The notes: generated by a model not told the origin, from the sequence alone. A DNA stretch of 64,000 bases from Palsa-504 sp050011155 (GCA_050011155.1 JBEKJP010000025.1:1-64000), one strand, 5' to 3'. Shown: positions 46,284 to 55,292, numbered from the stretch's first letter. Numbers and translations are program-made.

Positions 46284-47513
46284 CTAGCCTTCCACCCGAC
46301 GGGGCCCATCCCGGCGGACCTCCAGGGGTTGGACCCGGGCAAGTGGCTGACCCTCGCCGATCGGATCCCCGTCTTCCACCAGCCATTCGATGATCTCCGC
46401 GGGCCACGGCGCCATGACCGCGCGCTCGCCGCCCCGCGCGAGCACCGTGCCGAGGGTCCCCTCGGCGGCACCTGAACGGAACGTCCCCGATGTCGGCGCC
46501 ACGATCAGCCGCCACTCCGGCAGGTGGCCGGCCCCCTGGCCGTCGCGCTCGGCCAGTGAGGCGGAGACCAGGTGCTCCGCGATCAGCTCACGGGCCGCGT
46601 CGAGCTGGTCGGGGGTCTTGACGGCCAACTGGGCCACGCCGGGCAGCGCCCGCCGGGCCAGTCCGGTCAGCGTGCCCGCGGGCGGCAGCTCGATCAGCGC
46701 CGTCACGCCCAGGTCGGCCATCGTCCGCATGCACAGGTCCCAGCGCACCGGCGCGGCGACCTGGGCGACGACGCGCTCCAGCCACTCCTTGCCGGTGGTG
46801 ACCGCGGCCCCGTCCGCGTTGGACAGCAGCGTGATCGCCGGGTCGGCGACGCTGACCCCGGTGGCCGCGTCCCGGAGCGCCGCCGCCGCCGGAGCCATGT
46901 GCTGGGTATGGAAGGCCCCCGCGACCTGCAGCGGACGCAGCCGGGCGCCGGCCGGCGGAGCGGCCGCGAATGCCTCGAGTGAGGTCATCGTTCCGGCGGC
47001 CACGATCTGCCCCGCCGCGTTGATGTTCGCGGGTGTCAGGCCGTGGCCGGCGATGGCCGCGAGCACCTCGTCCTGGTCGCCGCCGAGCACCGCCATCATC
47101 CCGGTCGGCTCGATCGCCGCGGCGGCCGCCATGGCCCGGCCGCGCACTCCGGTCAACCGCAGGGCGTCGTCGGCGGTGAGCACGCCGGCGATGACCCCGG
47201 CGGCCAGTTCCCCGACGCTATGCCCGGCGGCCGCGTCGGCGGGTCCAGCGTCGGCAGGCCCGGCGTCGCCGGGTATAGCGCCAGTGCCGGACAGCGCCCC
47301 GGCGGCCACGATCGCGGCCGCGACCAGCAGCGGCTGCGCCACCGCGGTGTCCTTGATCTCCTCCGCGCTCGCGGTGGTGCCGTACCTGATGAGGTCGCAG
47401 CCAGCTAGCTCGGAAGCCGCGCCGAGACGCTCGGTGACCCCGGGCAGTTCCAGCCAGGGCGCCAGGAATCCCGGCGTCTGCGCGCCCTGGCCAGGCGCGG
47501 TGATGATCAGCAT
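46284..47513 (-). CDS. fabD: Malonyl CoA-ACP transacylase FabD with C-terminal biotinyl/lipoyl-like domain
   Basis: A 409-residue protein. Residues 1-310 are the transacylase that moves malonyl from CoA to ACP: GQGAQTPG, nucleophile Ser99 in GHSVGE, catalytic His in GAFHTQHM, and VRWDLCM. Residues 331-402 (RLIVAPTSGTF to EGQPLARVQP) resemble a barrel-sandwich biotinyl/lipoyl domain, but the MKM hairpin with the modified Lys is missing. FabD is usually about 310 residues, so this tail is extra. A small Ala-Gly-Pro-Ala-Asp repeat precedes the active site. First gene of the operon, 101 bp after the regulator gene. Confidence 0.92.
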   Translation of the reverse strand: MLIITAPGQGAQTPGFLAPWLELPGVTERLGAASELAGCDLIRYGTTASAEEIKDTAVAQPLLVAAAIVAAGALSGTGAIPGDAGPADAGPADAAAGHSVGELAAGVIAGVLTADDALRLTGVRGRAMAAAAAIEPTGMMAVLGGDQDEVLAAIAGHGLTPANINAAGQIVAAGTMTSLEAFAAAPPAGARLRPLQVAGAFHTQHMAPAAAALRDAATGVSVADPAITLLSNADGAAVTTGKEWLERVVAQVAAPVRWDLCMRTMADLGVTALIELPPAGTLTGLARRALPGVAQLAVKTPDQLDAARELIAEHLVSASLAERDGQGAGHLPEWRLIVAPTSGTFRSGAAEGTLGTVLARGGERAVMAPWPAEIIEWLVEDGDPIGEGQPLARVQPLEVRRDGPRRVEG

Positions 47514-47614
47514 CCTCTTACCCTGCCCTGTAGAGGTCTGCCAGATGATTGTCGAACGCTACGAACTTGTCCGACGAAATCTTGTAGGAAAGCTCTAACA
47601 ATACTCGCTGGAAC

Positions 47615-48781
47615 TCAGCCTGACCGGTGACGTGATCCCTCGGATCGCTTGGCCGCCAGGCGCCCTAGGGCGATGGCGACCCACAGGATGAAGCCGTCCC
47701 GACCTGATGACGGATTGTAGTCAGTGAGCTCGGTGACGCGGCGCAGCCGGTACCGGACCGTATTTGTGTGAACGAATAGTAGCCGGTGAGTTGCTTCCAG
47801 TGAAGATCCTTGCTCCAGGTAGGTGGTGAGCGTGTCGAGCAGGGCGGGTCCGTCGCCGGCCAGCGGCTCGTAGATGTCGCTGATCAGCGTGGCCCTGGCC
47901 TCCGGATCACCGTCCAGGGCGCGCTCGGCCAGCAGATCGTCCGCCCCGGCCGGCCGGGGTGCCTCCGGCCAGGCCGGGGCGGCACGCAGCGCCGACAGCG
48001 CGGCCCGGGCCGAGATGGACGCGGCCCGCAGGTCGCGGACCAGCGGGCCGGCGATCACCGGGCCCGGCCCGAACCGCCCGGCGAACCGCTCGGCCGCCGC
48101 GATCGGGTCGTCGGCGCCCCCCAGGACCAGGATCAGCCGGTTCCCCTGCACGCCGGCCAGCAGGTCGAGCCGGGCCCGCCGGGCCTGGACGCGGATCTCC
48201 TCGATATGCGGTTCCGTCCCGCCGGCCATGTCCTCGTCGCTGATCGTGCCCGCCACGACCACGACGGGCGAGGAGGACCAGTTCAGCGCCGAGGCCCACG
48301 AATGCAGCGAGTCCTCGGTCTCCCCGCGGACCAGCGAGTCCACCACCAGCGCTTCCAGCCGGGCGTCCCAGGCACCGCGCGCCTCGGCCGTCCGCGCGTA
48401 CACCTGCGCCGCGCTGAACGCGATCTCGCGGGCGTAGGTCAGCACCGCCTCGCGCAGCTCCGCCTCGCCGCCGGGCGCGGCCAGTTCGTCGACCTGGGCC
48501 TCCACCACGTCGATGATGACCCGGACCATCTCCACCGCGTGCTGCAGGCTGACCGCGCGGGCCAGCTCACGCGGCGCGGTGCCGAAGACCTCGGTCAGCG
48601 CCGGCCGGTTGCGCTCGGGGTGCCTGGTCCAGTCGAGGAACGCGGCGATGCCCGCCTGGGCGACCAGGCCGAGCCAGGACCGGTTCTCGGCCGACATGTT
48701 GCGGAACCACGGCAGCCGCTCGTCCATGGCGGCGATGGCCGCCGTGCCGAGGGTCCCGGTCGCGCGTTCCAGCCGCCTCAC
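47615..48781 (-). CDS. fasR: PucR/CdaR family regulator, FasR-like
   Basis: A 388-residue transcription factor. Central GGDEF-like/CdaR region (ALVVDSLVRGETEDSL, LILVLGGADDPIAAAERF) and a C-terminal PucR helix-turn-helix with ATHRLLFVHTNTVRYRLRRV. In Streptomyces coelicolor a PucR-type regulator directly upstream of fabD activates the fabDHPF operon, so the same role is inferred. GTG at 48781 gives the family N-terminus (VRRLERATGTLG); the frame stays open upstream only because a 42-bp tandem repeat lacks stops. A TTG two codons earlier is possible. No good SD. Confidence 0.85.
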   Translation of the reverse strand: MRRLERATGTLGTAAIAAMDERLPWFRNMSAENRSWLGLVAQAGIAAFLDWTRHPERNRPALTEVFGTAPRELARAVSLQHAVEMVRVIIDVVEAQVDELAAPGGEAELREAVLTYAREIAFSAAQVYARTAEARGAWDARLEALVVDSLVRGETEDSLHSWASALNWSSSPVVVVAGTISDEDMAGGTEPHIEEIRVQARRARLDLLAGVQGNRLILVLGGADDPIAAAERFAGRFGPGPVIAGPLVRDLRAASISARAALSALRAAPAWPEAPRPAGADDLLAERALDGDPEARATLISDIYEPLAGDGPALLDTLTTYLEQGSSLEATHRLLFVHTNTVRYRLRRVTELTDYNPSSGRDGFILWVAIALGRLAAKRSEGSRHRSG

Positions 48782-48810
48782 GGTCAAAGGGTTAATCCGG
48801 GGGGAGGTGC

Positions 48811-48894
48811 TGTGCTGGCCCGGGGGATGACCCCCGGAACCCCCACGTGCGCTGTGCTGGCCCGGGGGATGACCCCCGGAACCCCCACGTGCGC
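48811..48894. repeat. Perfect 42-bp tandem duplication containing copy 3 of the GC palindrome
   Basis: Two identical 42-bp units (48811-48852, 48853-48894) each carry CCGGGGG-ATGA-CCCCCGG and GGAACCCCCACGTG. On the minus strand the core resembles the palindromes at 7.86 and 23.57 kb. Located in the aceE-fasR gap. Confidence 0.65.
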
Positions 48895-48925
48895 TTCGCG
48901 CCCCGCTGCGGTCGCTCGCCGTAGT

Positions 48926-48970
48926 ATCGCGCGGCCGGGAGGGCACGAGGCCCTCCGCGGGCCGCGCGAT
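48926..48970. terminator. Large stem-loop downstream of aceE
   Basis: ATCGCGCGGCC pairs with GGCCGCGCGAT, and AGGGC with GCCCT inside, with a small asymmetric bulge; about 17 bp in total. It lies 61-105 nt past the aceE stop and ahead of fasR, so it probably ends or attenuates the aceE transcript. Confidence 0.55.
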
Positions 48971-49030
48971 GTCGTCGCTTCGCTCCTCCTTCTGCGCCGT
49001 AGCCTGCCCCTTACGCTCTCAGACCATCTC

Positions 49031-51874
49031 CTACGACAGTGCTTCGCTCACCGGGAGGTCCAGGCGGTACTTGCTGATGGCCTGGGCGGGGAGGTCGGCG
49101 TCTATGGCGCCGTTGCGGGCCAGTTCCCAGAGGACCGCGACGGTGATGGACTCGGCGTCCACGTGGAAGAACCGCCGGGCCGCCGGGCGGGTGTCGGAGA
49201 AGCCGAACCCGTCGGTGCCGAGCGAGGTGAACGTGCCCGGCACCCAGCGGGCGATCTGGTCGGGTACCGCCTTGATCCAGTCGGACACCGCCACCACCGG
49301 GCCCGGCGCGTCGGCCAGGGCCGAGGATACGTACGGCACCCGCGACGGCTCGCCGGGGTTGAGCATGTTCCACGACTCGCAGGCTAGCGCGTCCCGGCGC
49401 AGCTCGGTCCAGGAGGTGGCCGACCACACGTCGGCGGACACCCCCCAGTCCGCGGAGAGCATTTCCTGGGCTCGCAGCGCCGACCGCAGCGCCACCCCGG
49501 ACGCCAGGATCTGGGCCCGCGGGGCGGATACCGGAGCCCGTTCGGCCTCACTGGAGACGCGAGCCAGTCCGGCCAGCCAGTTCGGTGCGGTGGGTTCCGG
49601 CGCGGCGGCTGGCTCTTCGGATTCCGCGGCCGCGGCCGCGTACAGGTAGAGCCCGCGCAAGATGCCGTCCTCCAGCGCGGCCGTCCCGCCGGGGAAGCTG
49701 GCCGGCTCGGCGGGCTGCGGGTACGGCTCGTTGTAGACGGTGAGGTAGTAGAAGATGTTCTCGCCGTCCGGGTGCTCCGCGGTGCCCTCGTACATCCGGC
49801 GCAGCGCGTCGCGTATGACGTAGGCCAGCTCGAACGCCCACGCGCAGTCGTACGACACGCACGCCTCGCTGACCGAGGCCAGCAGCACCGAGTGCCCGTC
49901 GTTGTGCTGCAGGCCCTCGCCGGTCAGCGTGGTCCGGCCGGCCGTCGCGCCGAGCAGGAACCCGCGGGCGAGCTGGTCACCCATCAGCCACATCTCGTCG
50001 CCGGTCCGCTGCCAGCCGAACATTGAGTAGAACACGTACACCGGGATCATGTGCGTGCCGTGCGTCGCGTAGGCGGAGCCCGCGGCGATCACCGAGCCCA
50101 TCGCGCCGGACTCGCTGATGCCCTCGTGCAGGATCTGGCCCTGCTCGGACTCCTTGTAGGACAGCAGCAGGTTGCGGTCCACCGCCTCGTAGGTCTGCCC
50201 GTGCGGCGAGTAGATCTTGGCCGTCGGGAACAGCGAGTCCATGCCGAACGTCCTGGCCTCGTCCGGGATGATCGGTGCGAAGCGCTCCCCGATGGCGGGG
50301 TCCTTCATCAGCTCCTTGAGCAGCCGGACGAACGCCATCGTGGTGGCGACGGCCTGCTTGCCCGAGCCCTTGCGCAGCTCGTCGTACACCGAGTCGGGCG
50401 GCTGCGGCAGCGACTTGGCCCGCACCACCCGGCGGGGGAGGACCCCGCCGAGCGCGGCCCGCCGCTCGCGCATGTACTGGATCTCGTCGGAGTCCTCGCC
50501 CGGGTGGTAGTACGGCGGCAGCTCCGCTTCCAGGGCCGAGTCGGGGATCGGCAGGTACAGCCGGTCCCTGAACTCCTTCAGCTCGGCCACGGTGAGCTTC
50601 TTCATCTGGTGGGTGGCGTTGCGGGCCTCGAAGTCCTTGCCCAGCGTCCAGCCCTTGATCGTGTGGGCCAGGATGACCGTGGGCTGGCCGGTGTGCTCCC
50701 GCGCCGCCTTGAACGCCGCGTACACCTTGCGGTAGTCATGCCCGCCGCGGGACAGACCGCGCAGCTCGTCGTCGGACAGGTGCGCCACCATCGCCCGCAG
50801 CCGCGGGTCGCCGCCGAAGAAGTTCTCCCTGATGTACGCGCCGGACTCCACGCTGTACGTCTGGAACTGGCCGTCCGGCGTGGTGTTCATCTTGTTGACC
50901 AGCACGCCGTCGGTGTCCTGGGCCAGCAGCGGGTCCCAGTCACGGCCCCAGATGACCTTGATCACGTTCCAGCCGGCCCCGCGGAAGTACGCCTCGAGTT
51001 CCTGGATGATCTTGCCGTTGCCGCGTACCGGTCCGTCGAGCCGCTGCAGGTTGCAGTTGATGACGAAGGTGAGGTTGTCCAGTTCCTCGCGGGAGGCCAG
51101 GCCGATCGCGCCGAGCGCCTCGGGCTCGTCCATCTCGCCGTCGCCCAGGAACGCCCACACGTGCGACCGCGAGGTGTCGTGGATCTCGCGGGCCAGCAGG
51201 TAACGGTTGAACCGGGCCTGGTAGATCGCGTTCAGCGGGCCGAGCCCCATCGAGACGGTGGGGAACTCCCAGAACTCCGGCATCAGGCGCGGGTGCGGGT
51301 ATGAAGGCAGCCCGCCGCCGGGGTGCGATAGCTCCTGCCGGAACCCGTTGAGCTGGTCCTCGGTCAGGCGCCCCTCGAGGAACGCGCGCGCATAGATGCC
51401 CGGCGCCGCATGACCCTGGAAGAACACCTGGTCACCGGACTCGCCGTGGTCCTTGCCGCGGAAGAAGTGGTTGAAGCCCACCTCGTACAGCGACGCCGCC
51501 GAAGCATACGTCGCGATGTGGCCGCCCACGCCCATCCCCGGCCGGTTCGCGCGGGAGACCATCACGGCCGCGTTCCACCTGATGTAGGCCCTGATCCGGC
51601 GCTCGACGTGCTCGTCGCCGGGGAACCAGGGCTCGCGCTCGGGCGCGATGGTGTTGATGAAGTCGGTGCTGCGCAGGCCGGGCACGCCGACCTGCTGCTC
51701 ACGGGCCCGCTCGAGCAGGCGGAGCATCACGTACCTGGCGCGGGCCCGGCCCCTGGTGCGCACGACCGAATCGAACGACTCGACCCACTCGCGCGTCTCG
51801 TCCGGGTCGATGTCGGGCAACTGGGTCGGCAACCCGTCGCTGATGATGGGGAATTGCTGACGTCCGGAAGCCAC
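49031..51874 (-). CDS. aceE: Pyruvate dehydrogenase E1 component, homodimeric type
   Basis: A 947-residue thiamine-diphosphate enzyme that decarboxylates pyruvate and acetylates the lipoyl group of E2, producing acetyl-CoA. ThDP/Mg motif GDGEMDEPEALGAIG with the downstream N (VINCNLQRLDG); the N-terminal HFFRGKDH and SHPGGGLPSYPHP regions and the GRTTLTGEGLQHNDGHS segment are typical of AceE. GTG at 51874 with GGAAGGCGAGG upstream; the longer open frame is not needed. It faces away from DUF3052-ahpE as in M. tuberculosis (Rv2241, Rv2239c, Rv2238c). Confidence 0.94.
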   Translation of the reverse strand: MASGRQQFPIISDGLPTQLPDIDPDETREWVESFDSVVRTRGRARARYVMLRLLERAREQQVGVPGLRSTDFINTIAPEREPWFPGDEHVERRIRAYIRWNAAVMVSRANRPGMGVGGHIATYASAASLYEVGFNHFFRGKDHGESGDQVFFQGHAAPGIYARAFLEGRLTEDQLNGFRQELSHPGGGLPSYPHPRLMPEFWEFPTVSMGLGPLNAIYQARFNRYLLAREIHDTSRSHVWAFLGDGEMDEPEALGAIGLASREELDNLTFVINCNLQRLDGPVRGNGKIIQELEAYFRGAGWNVIKVIWGRDWDPLLAQDTDGVLVNKMNTTPDGQFQTYSVESGAYIRENFFGGDPRLRAMVAHLSDDELRGLSRGGHDYRKVYAAFKAAREHTGQPTVILAHTIKGWTLGKDFEARNATHQMKKLTVAELKEFRDRLYLPIPDSALEAELPPYYHPGEDSDEIQYMRERRAALGGVLPRRVVRAKSLPQPPDSVYDELRKGSGKQAVATTMAFVRLLKELMKDPAIGERFAPIIPDEARTFGMDSLFPTAKIYSPHGQTYEAVDRNLLLSYKESEQGQILHEGISESGAMGSVIAAGSAYATHGTHMIPVYVFYSMFGWQRTGDEMWLMGDQLARGFLLGATAGRTTLTGEGLQHNDGHSVLLASVSEACVSYDCAWAFELAYVIRDALRRMYEGTAEHPDGENIFYYLTVYNEPYPQPAEPASFPGGTAALEDGILRGLYLYAAAAAESEEPAAAPEPTAPNWLAGLARVSSEAERAPVSAPRAQILASGVALRSALRAQEMLSADWGVSADVWSATSWTELRRDALACESWNMLNPGEPSRVPYVSSALADAPGPVVAVSDWIKAVPDQIARWVPGTFTSLGTDGFGFSDTRPAARRFFHVDAESITVAVLWELARNGAIDADLPAQAISKYRLDLPVSEALS

Positions 51875-52317
51875 GGGGTAGCCTCGCCTTCCGCTTGTGA
51901 CTCGGGCGGCCGGTCGGCCGCATGAACGGTCCCTCGATGTGTTGTCCAGACCAATCGTCGTACGAACTGGTCGATCGCGCATCTCTACTTGACGGTAACC
52001 GGAACGTCGGCACACCACGAATCGCCCATAACGAGGAACGCCGCGCCGGGGCCCGTTTCGCCCTGGGCGGATCCATTCGTTACTCTACGTGATGGATACT
52101 GCGGTGCGTAACCGAAAGAGGAAGCAGGCAGGTCAATTTATGGCGGCGGTTTTCCAGGCTGGAGCGATTGCCACTTGCGCACCGGGCCGACCCAGTGTGA
52201 ACTGTCCCAACAAGAAGTGCTGACGTGTCGTCACCGTCAGGAGACCAGCCCACAGTTCCCGTGGGAGACGCAGGCTCCGGACGTGGCGGCGCGGGGAGGG
52301 ATTCAAGGAGGACGTCA
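51875..52317. other. Divergent control region between aceE and the DUF3052 gene
   Basis: About 440 bp without a gene. It contains the dre-like site at 51940-51955. No other clear repeat was seen. Confidence 0.5.
51940..51955 (-). promoter_or_regulatory. DasR-like (dre-type) dyad upstream of aceE
   Basis: On the minus strand ATTGGTCTGGACAACA matches the GntR/DasR consensus ACTGGTCTAGACCACT at 12 of 16 positions, about 65 nt upstream of the aceE start. Regulator not present in the window. Confidence 0.35.
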
Positions 52318-52746
52318 GTGAGCGCGACCGCGGGCCAGGCGCAGGACGAACGCGGCCAGGCCGAGCGGCTCGGTATCAAACCGGGCCAGGTGGTGCAGGA
52401 GATCGGCTACGACGATGATTGCGACGAGCAGTTGCGCGACGCGATCACCCGGATAGACGGTGTGGAGCTGGTCGACGAGGACTACGACGACGTCGTCGAC
52501 GTGGTCCTGCTGTGGTGGCGAGACGGCGACGGAGACCTCGTCGACTCGCTGGTCGACGCCCTCACGCCGCTTGCCGACGGGGGGTACATCTGGCTGCTCA
52601 CGCCGAAGGCGGGCCGGTCAGGACACGTCGAGCCGAGCGACATCGGCGAGGCCGCGCCCACGGCGGGCCTGTCGCAGACCTCGAGCGTGAGCGCGGCCCG
52701 GGACTGGTCGGGCACGCGTCTCGTCGCTCCCAAGGCGCGCCGATGA
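52318..52746 (+). CDS. DUF3052 family protein
   Basis: A 142-residue actinobacterial protein of unknown function. Core LGIKPGQVVQEIGYDDDCDEQLRDAI, a DVVLLWWRDGDGDLVDSLVDA strand-helix and GYIWLLTPKAGRSGHVEPSDI, ending with the TSSVSAARDWSGTRL motif conserved in this family. AAGGAGG at 52306-52312 fixes the GTG at 52318. Neighbour of a peroxiredoxin and divergent from aceE, a widely kept arrangement. Confidence 0.85.
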   Translation: MSATAGQAQDERGQAERLGIKPGQVVQEIGYDDDCDEQLRDAITRIDGVELVDEDYDDVVDVVLLWWRDGDGDLVDSLVDALTPLADGGYIWLLTPKAGRSGHVEPSDIGEAAPTAGLSQTSSVSAARDWSGTRLVAPKARR

Positions 52747-52891
52747 GGTCCTGATCCAGGCGGCGCCCGGTGCGCCGCTGACCCGCCGACCGTCCGATTT
52801 TCGGCCCGAACGGCATGGCTTTTACGCCCCCGCACCAGTGGCAGACTTGGGGGGTAAAGGCATGTTCGGCGAACCGGTGAAAGGATCTCCC

Positions 52892-53353
52892 ATGGCGGTG
52901 GAGGTAGGCGACCAGGCGCCCGACTTCGAGCTGAAGGACCAGCACGGCACGCCCGTGCGGCTGTCCAGCTTCCGTGGCGTCAAGAACGTCGTGCTCGTCT
53001 TCTACCCGCTGGCGTTCAGCGGTGTGTGCACCGGCGAGCTGTGCGCCATCCGTGACGAGTTCCCCGAGGTCAACCGCGAGGACGTCGAGCTGCTGACGAT
53101 CTCGGTGGACTCCACCTTCGCCCACCGGGCGTGGGCCGACGCCGAGCATTTCCAGTTCGGGCTGCTATCCGACTTCTGGCCGCACGGTGACGTGGCCACG
53201 CTGTACGGTGTGTTCGACTCCGAGCGGGGCCTCGCGACGCGGGGCACGTTCATCGTCGACAAGGACGGCGTGGTGCGGTGGAAGGTGGTCAACCCGATCC
53301 CGCAGGCGCGTGATCTCGCCGAATACTCGAAGGCGCTCGCCGCGCTCGGCTAG
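52892..53353 (+). CDS. ahpE: Peroxiredoxin, AhpE-like
   Basis: A 153-residue thiol peroxidase that reduces peroxides and peroxynitrite. Peroxidatic Cys46 in YPLAFSGVCTGELC, with Thr/Pro and Arg partners of the family (FVV-type strand, RGTFIVDKDGVVRWKVVNPI). M. tuberculosis AhpE is a 1-Cys enzyme; here a second Cys51 five residues later could act as resolving Cys, as in BCP-type peroxiredoxins. AAGGAT before the ATG at 52892. Confidence 0.92.
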   Translation: MAVEVGDQAPDFELKDQHGTPVRLSSFRGVKNVVLVFYPLAFSGVCTGELCAIRDEFPEVNREDVELLTISVDSTFAHRAWADAEHFQFGLLSDFWPHGDVATLYGVFDSERGLATRGTFIVDKDGVVRWKVVNPIPQARDLAEYSKALAALG

Positions 53354-53380
53354 CGCCGCACCCTGAGGAGGCCTGGGGGA

Positions 53381-53758
53381 GTGCCGTGTTACCGCTGCGG
53401 CGTGCGGCAGACCGACCCGGAGCGGGGGAAGAGCCCCTGGCGCCGTGGTGTGCTGCGCGACAAGCTGGTCCTGGTCTGCCCGGCGTGCCAGGAAGCGGGT
53501 GACTGGACCACGGAGCTCGAGGCCTGCTCCGGGTGCGCCAGCGTGCACCTGATCCGCCGGCTCGGCCAGGTCGAGTGCCTCGACTGCGGCCTGGTCCGCG
53601 ACCCGGAGCCCGCCCGAGCCGCCCTGGTCCCGGCCGGCTCCCAGGCCCGGCCCGACCCCGCCCGGCCCGACACTGCCCGGCCCGACCCCGCCCGGCCCGA
53701 CACTGCGCTGGCCGAGGAGGTCGGCCGGGCCCTGGACCGCCTGCTCGGCCGCCGCTAG
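53381..53758 (+). CDS. Small zinc-ribbon protein of unknown function
   Basis: A 125-residue protein with four CxxC knuckles (Cys3/6, 33/36, 49/52, 66/69), enough for two zinc ribbons, followed by a linker of Ala-Arg-Pro-Asp repeats and an amphipathic end (LAEEVGRALDRLLGRR). The linker is coded by a perfect 30-bp tandem duplication (53646-53705). GTG start. It begins the stretch that leads to the CBS and LigD-type polymerase genes. Nucleic-acid or protein binding is possible; nothing decides. Confidence 0.7.
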   Translation: MPCYRCGVRQTDPERGKSPWRRGVLRDKLVLVCPACQEAGDWTTELEACSGCASVHLIRRLGQVECLDCGLVRDPEPARAALVPAGSQARPDPARPDTARPDPARPDTALAEEVGRALDRLLGRR

Positions 53759-53849
53759 TGTTCGCCGCTGGGCGTTTAAGCAGGCCTGTCGCTGGTACTC
53801 GGATGACAGAGCGAACGATGCATACGCGGCAGAGGAGGTGGCACGCATC

Positions 53850-54263
53850 ATGTACGCCAGAGTGCGTGACGTGATGACTCCGGACCCTATCGGGGTGGAC
53901 TACGACCAGTCGATCGGACAGGCTGCTCGTACGATGCGCGACTGGGGGGTGGGCGCGGTCCTCGTGGTGCGCGACGGTTCGCTCTACGGCCTGGTTACCG
54001 ACCGTGACCTGGTGATCAGGGCGGTGGCCGAGGCCAGGAACCCAGGCGAGCCGGTCGGCCCGCTGAGCAGCTCGGATCTGATCGGAGTGGACGCCGACGC
54101 GGACGTCGGCGTGGCCGCGCGGCTGATGCGCGATCACGCCGTGCGCAGGCTGCCCGTGCTCGAGAACGGGCAGGTGACGGGGATCGTGTCCCTGGGTGAC
54201 CTGTCCCTCCCCGACGTCCCGGACTTCGAATTCGTCGACATCTCCATCACCGCCGCCGCCTGA
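53850..54263 (+). CDS. Two-CBS-domain protein (first of pair)
   Basis: A 137-residue protein made only of two CBS motifs: RVRDVMTPDPIGVDYDQSI ... LYGLVTDRDLVIRAV and DLIGVDADADVGVAARLM ... VTGIVSLGDLSL. CBS pairs bind adenine nucleotides such as AMP, ATP or SAM. GAGGAGGTGG precedes the ATG by about 10 nt; GTG 53838 is an alternative. 13 nt after its stop comes a LigD-type polymerase gene, and a second CBS protein follows that. Confidence 0.88.
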   Translation: MYARVRDVMTPDPIGVDYDQSIGQAARTMRDWGVGAVLVVRDGSLYGLVTDRDLVIRAVAEARNPGEPVGPLSSSDLIGVDADADVGVAARLMRDHAVRRLPVLENGQVTGIVSLGDLSLPDVPDFEFVDISITAAA

Positions 54264-54276
54264 GGCGGCTGCCGTC

Positions 54277-55197
54277 ATGGCCGGGAAGGTAGAGATAACC
54301 GTCGGCGGCATCACGGTGCCGCTCACGCATCCGGACAAGGTTCTGTTCCCCGCCGACGGGATCACCAAGGCCGACCTGGCGCGCTATCACGCCGACGTGG
54401 CGGGCTGGATGCTGCCCGGACTGAAGGACCGGCCGGTCTCGATGGTGCGCTACCCCGACGGGCTGGACGGTGAGCGCTTCTTCCAGAAGAACGCCCCGGC
54501 ATACTTCCCCGACTGGATCCGTCGCGTCACGGTGGGCAAGGAGGGCGGCGAGGTCGAGCACGTCGTCTGCGACAAGCCCGCCACCCTGGTTTACCTGGCT
54601 AACCAGGCATGCATCGAAATTCACGCGTTCACCAGCCGCGCGGACAAGCTCGGCGTGCCCGATCAGCTGGTCTTCGACTTCGACCCGCCGGACGGCGAGC
54701 GATTCGCCGACGTGCGCCGGGCCGCGCTGCGGGCTCGCGACCTGCTCGAGCAGGACCTGGGCCTGAGCAGCTTCGCCCGGACCACTGGCGGGCGCGGGCT
54801 GCACGTCCACGTGCCGCTGCTGCGCCGGGCCGACTTCGACACGGTGCTCGCCTTCACCCACCGCGCGGCCGCCGTGCTGGCCCGCAGGCAGCCCGACGTC
54901 ATCACCACCGAACAGCGCAAGGACAAGCGCGGCGATCGTATCTACGCCGATGTCATGCGGAATGCCTACGCGCAGACGGTAGTGGCCAGCTACGGCGTGC
55001 GGGCCCGGCCGGGCGCGCTGGTCGCCACCCCGCTGAGCTGGGCCGAAGTCGAGGACGACCGCCTGCGTCCCGGCCAGTTCACGATGGCGGCGGTGCGCGC
55101 CAGGATCGGCGGCGGCTCCGATCCGTGGGCTGCCTTCTCCGGCTCGGCCCGCGGCCTGGGGGCCGCGGGCGAGCGCCTGGCCAAGCTGGAACGTTAG
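54277..55197 (+). CDS. LigD-type polymerase (NHEJ primase-polymerase) domain protein
   Basis: A 306-residue stand-alone archaeo-eukaryotic primase-like polymerase, as in the Pol domain of LigD, which fills gaps and adds ribonucleotides in bacterial end joining. Catalytic Asp134 and Asp136 in LVFDFDPPDGERFAD, the TTGGRGLHVHVPL motif with catalytic His, and KDKRGDRIYADVMRNAYAQT for nucleotide binding. No ligase or nuclease domain is attached, and no ku or ligase gene is in the window. ATG at 54277; upstream reading overlaps the CBS gene. Confidence 0.9.
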   Translation: MAGKVEITVGGITVPLTHPDKVLFPADGITKADLARYHADVAGWMLPGLKDRPVSMVRYPDGLDGERFFQKNAPAYFPDWIRRVTVGKEGGEVEHVVCDKPATLVYLANQACIEIHAFTSRADKLGVPDQLVFDFDPPDGERFADVRRAALRARDLLEQDLGLSSFARTTGGRGLHVHVPLLRRADFDTVLAFTHRAAAVLARRQPDVITTEQRKDKRGDRIYADVMRNAYAQTVVASYGVRARPGALVATPLSWAEVEDDRLRPGQFTMAAVRARIGGGSDPWAAFSGSARGLGAAGERLAKLER

Positions 55198-55292
55198 CGC
55201 CCGCCCGGGGCCTCGCCCCGGATCCGCCCGTTTGCGGACAGCCTCAGGGGGTAGCGACAGCAGACCGGTTAAGCCAGGAGGCGGCCCAGTAG

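Noticed and set aside
42173..48781. Polyketide synthase cluster
   Set aside because: Ketosynthase, ACP, acyltransferase and KS III are discrete primary-metabolism FAS II enzymes with the standard order and a FasR-type regulator; no tailoring genes.
48782..48946. 55-residue N-terminal extension of FasR with Gly/His/Pro repeats
   Set aside because: Encoded by the 42-bp tandem repeat and lacking from the family; start placed at 48781.
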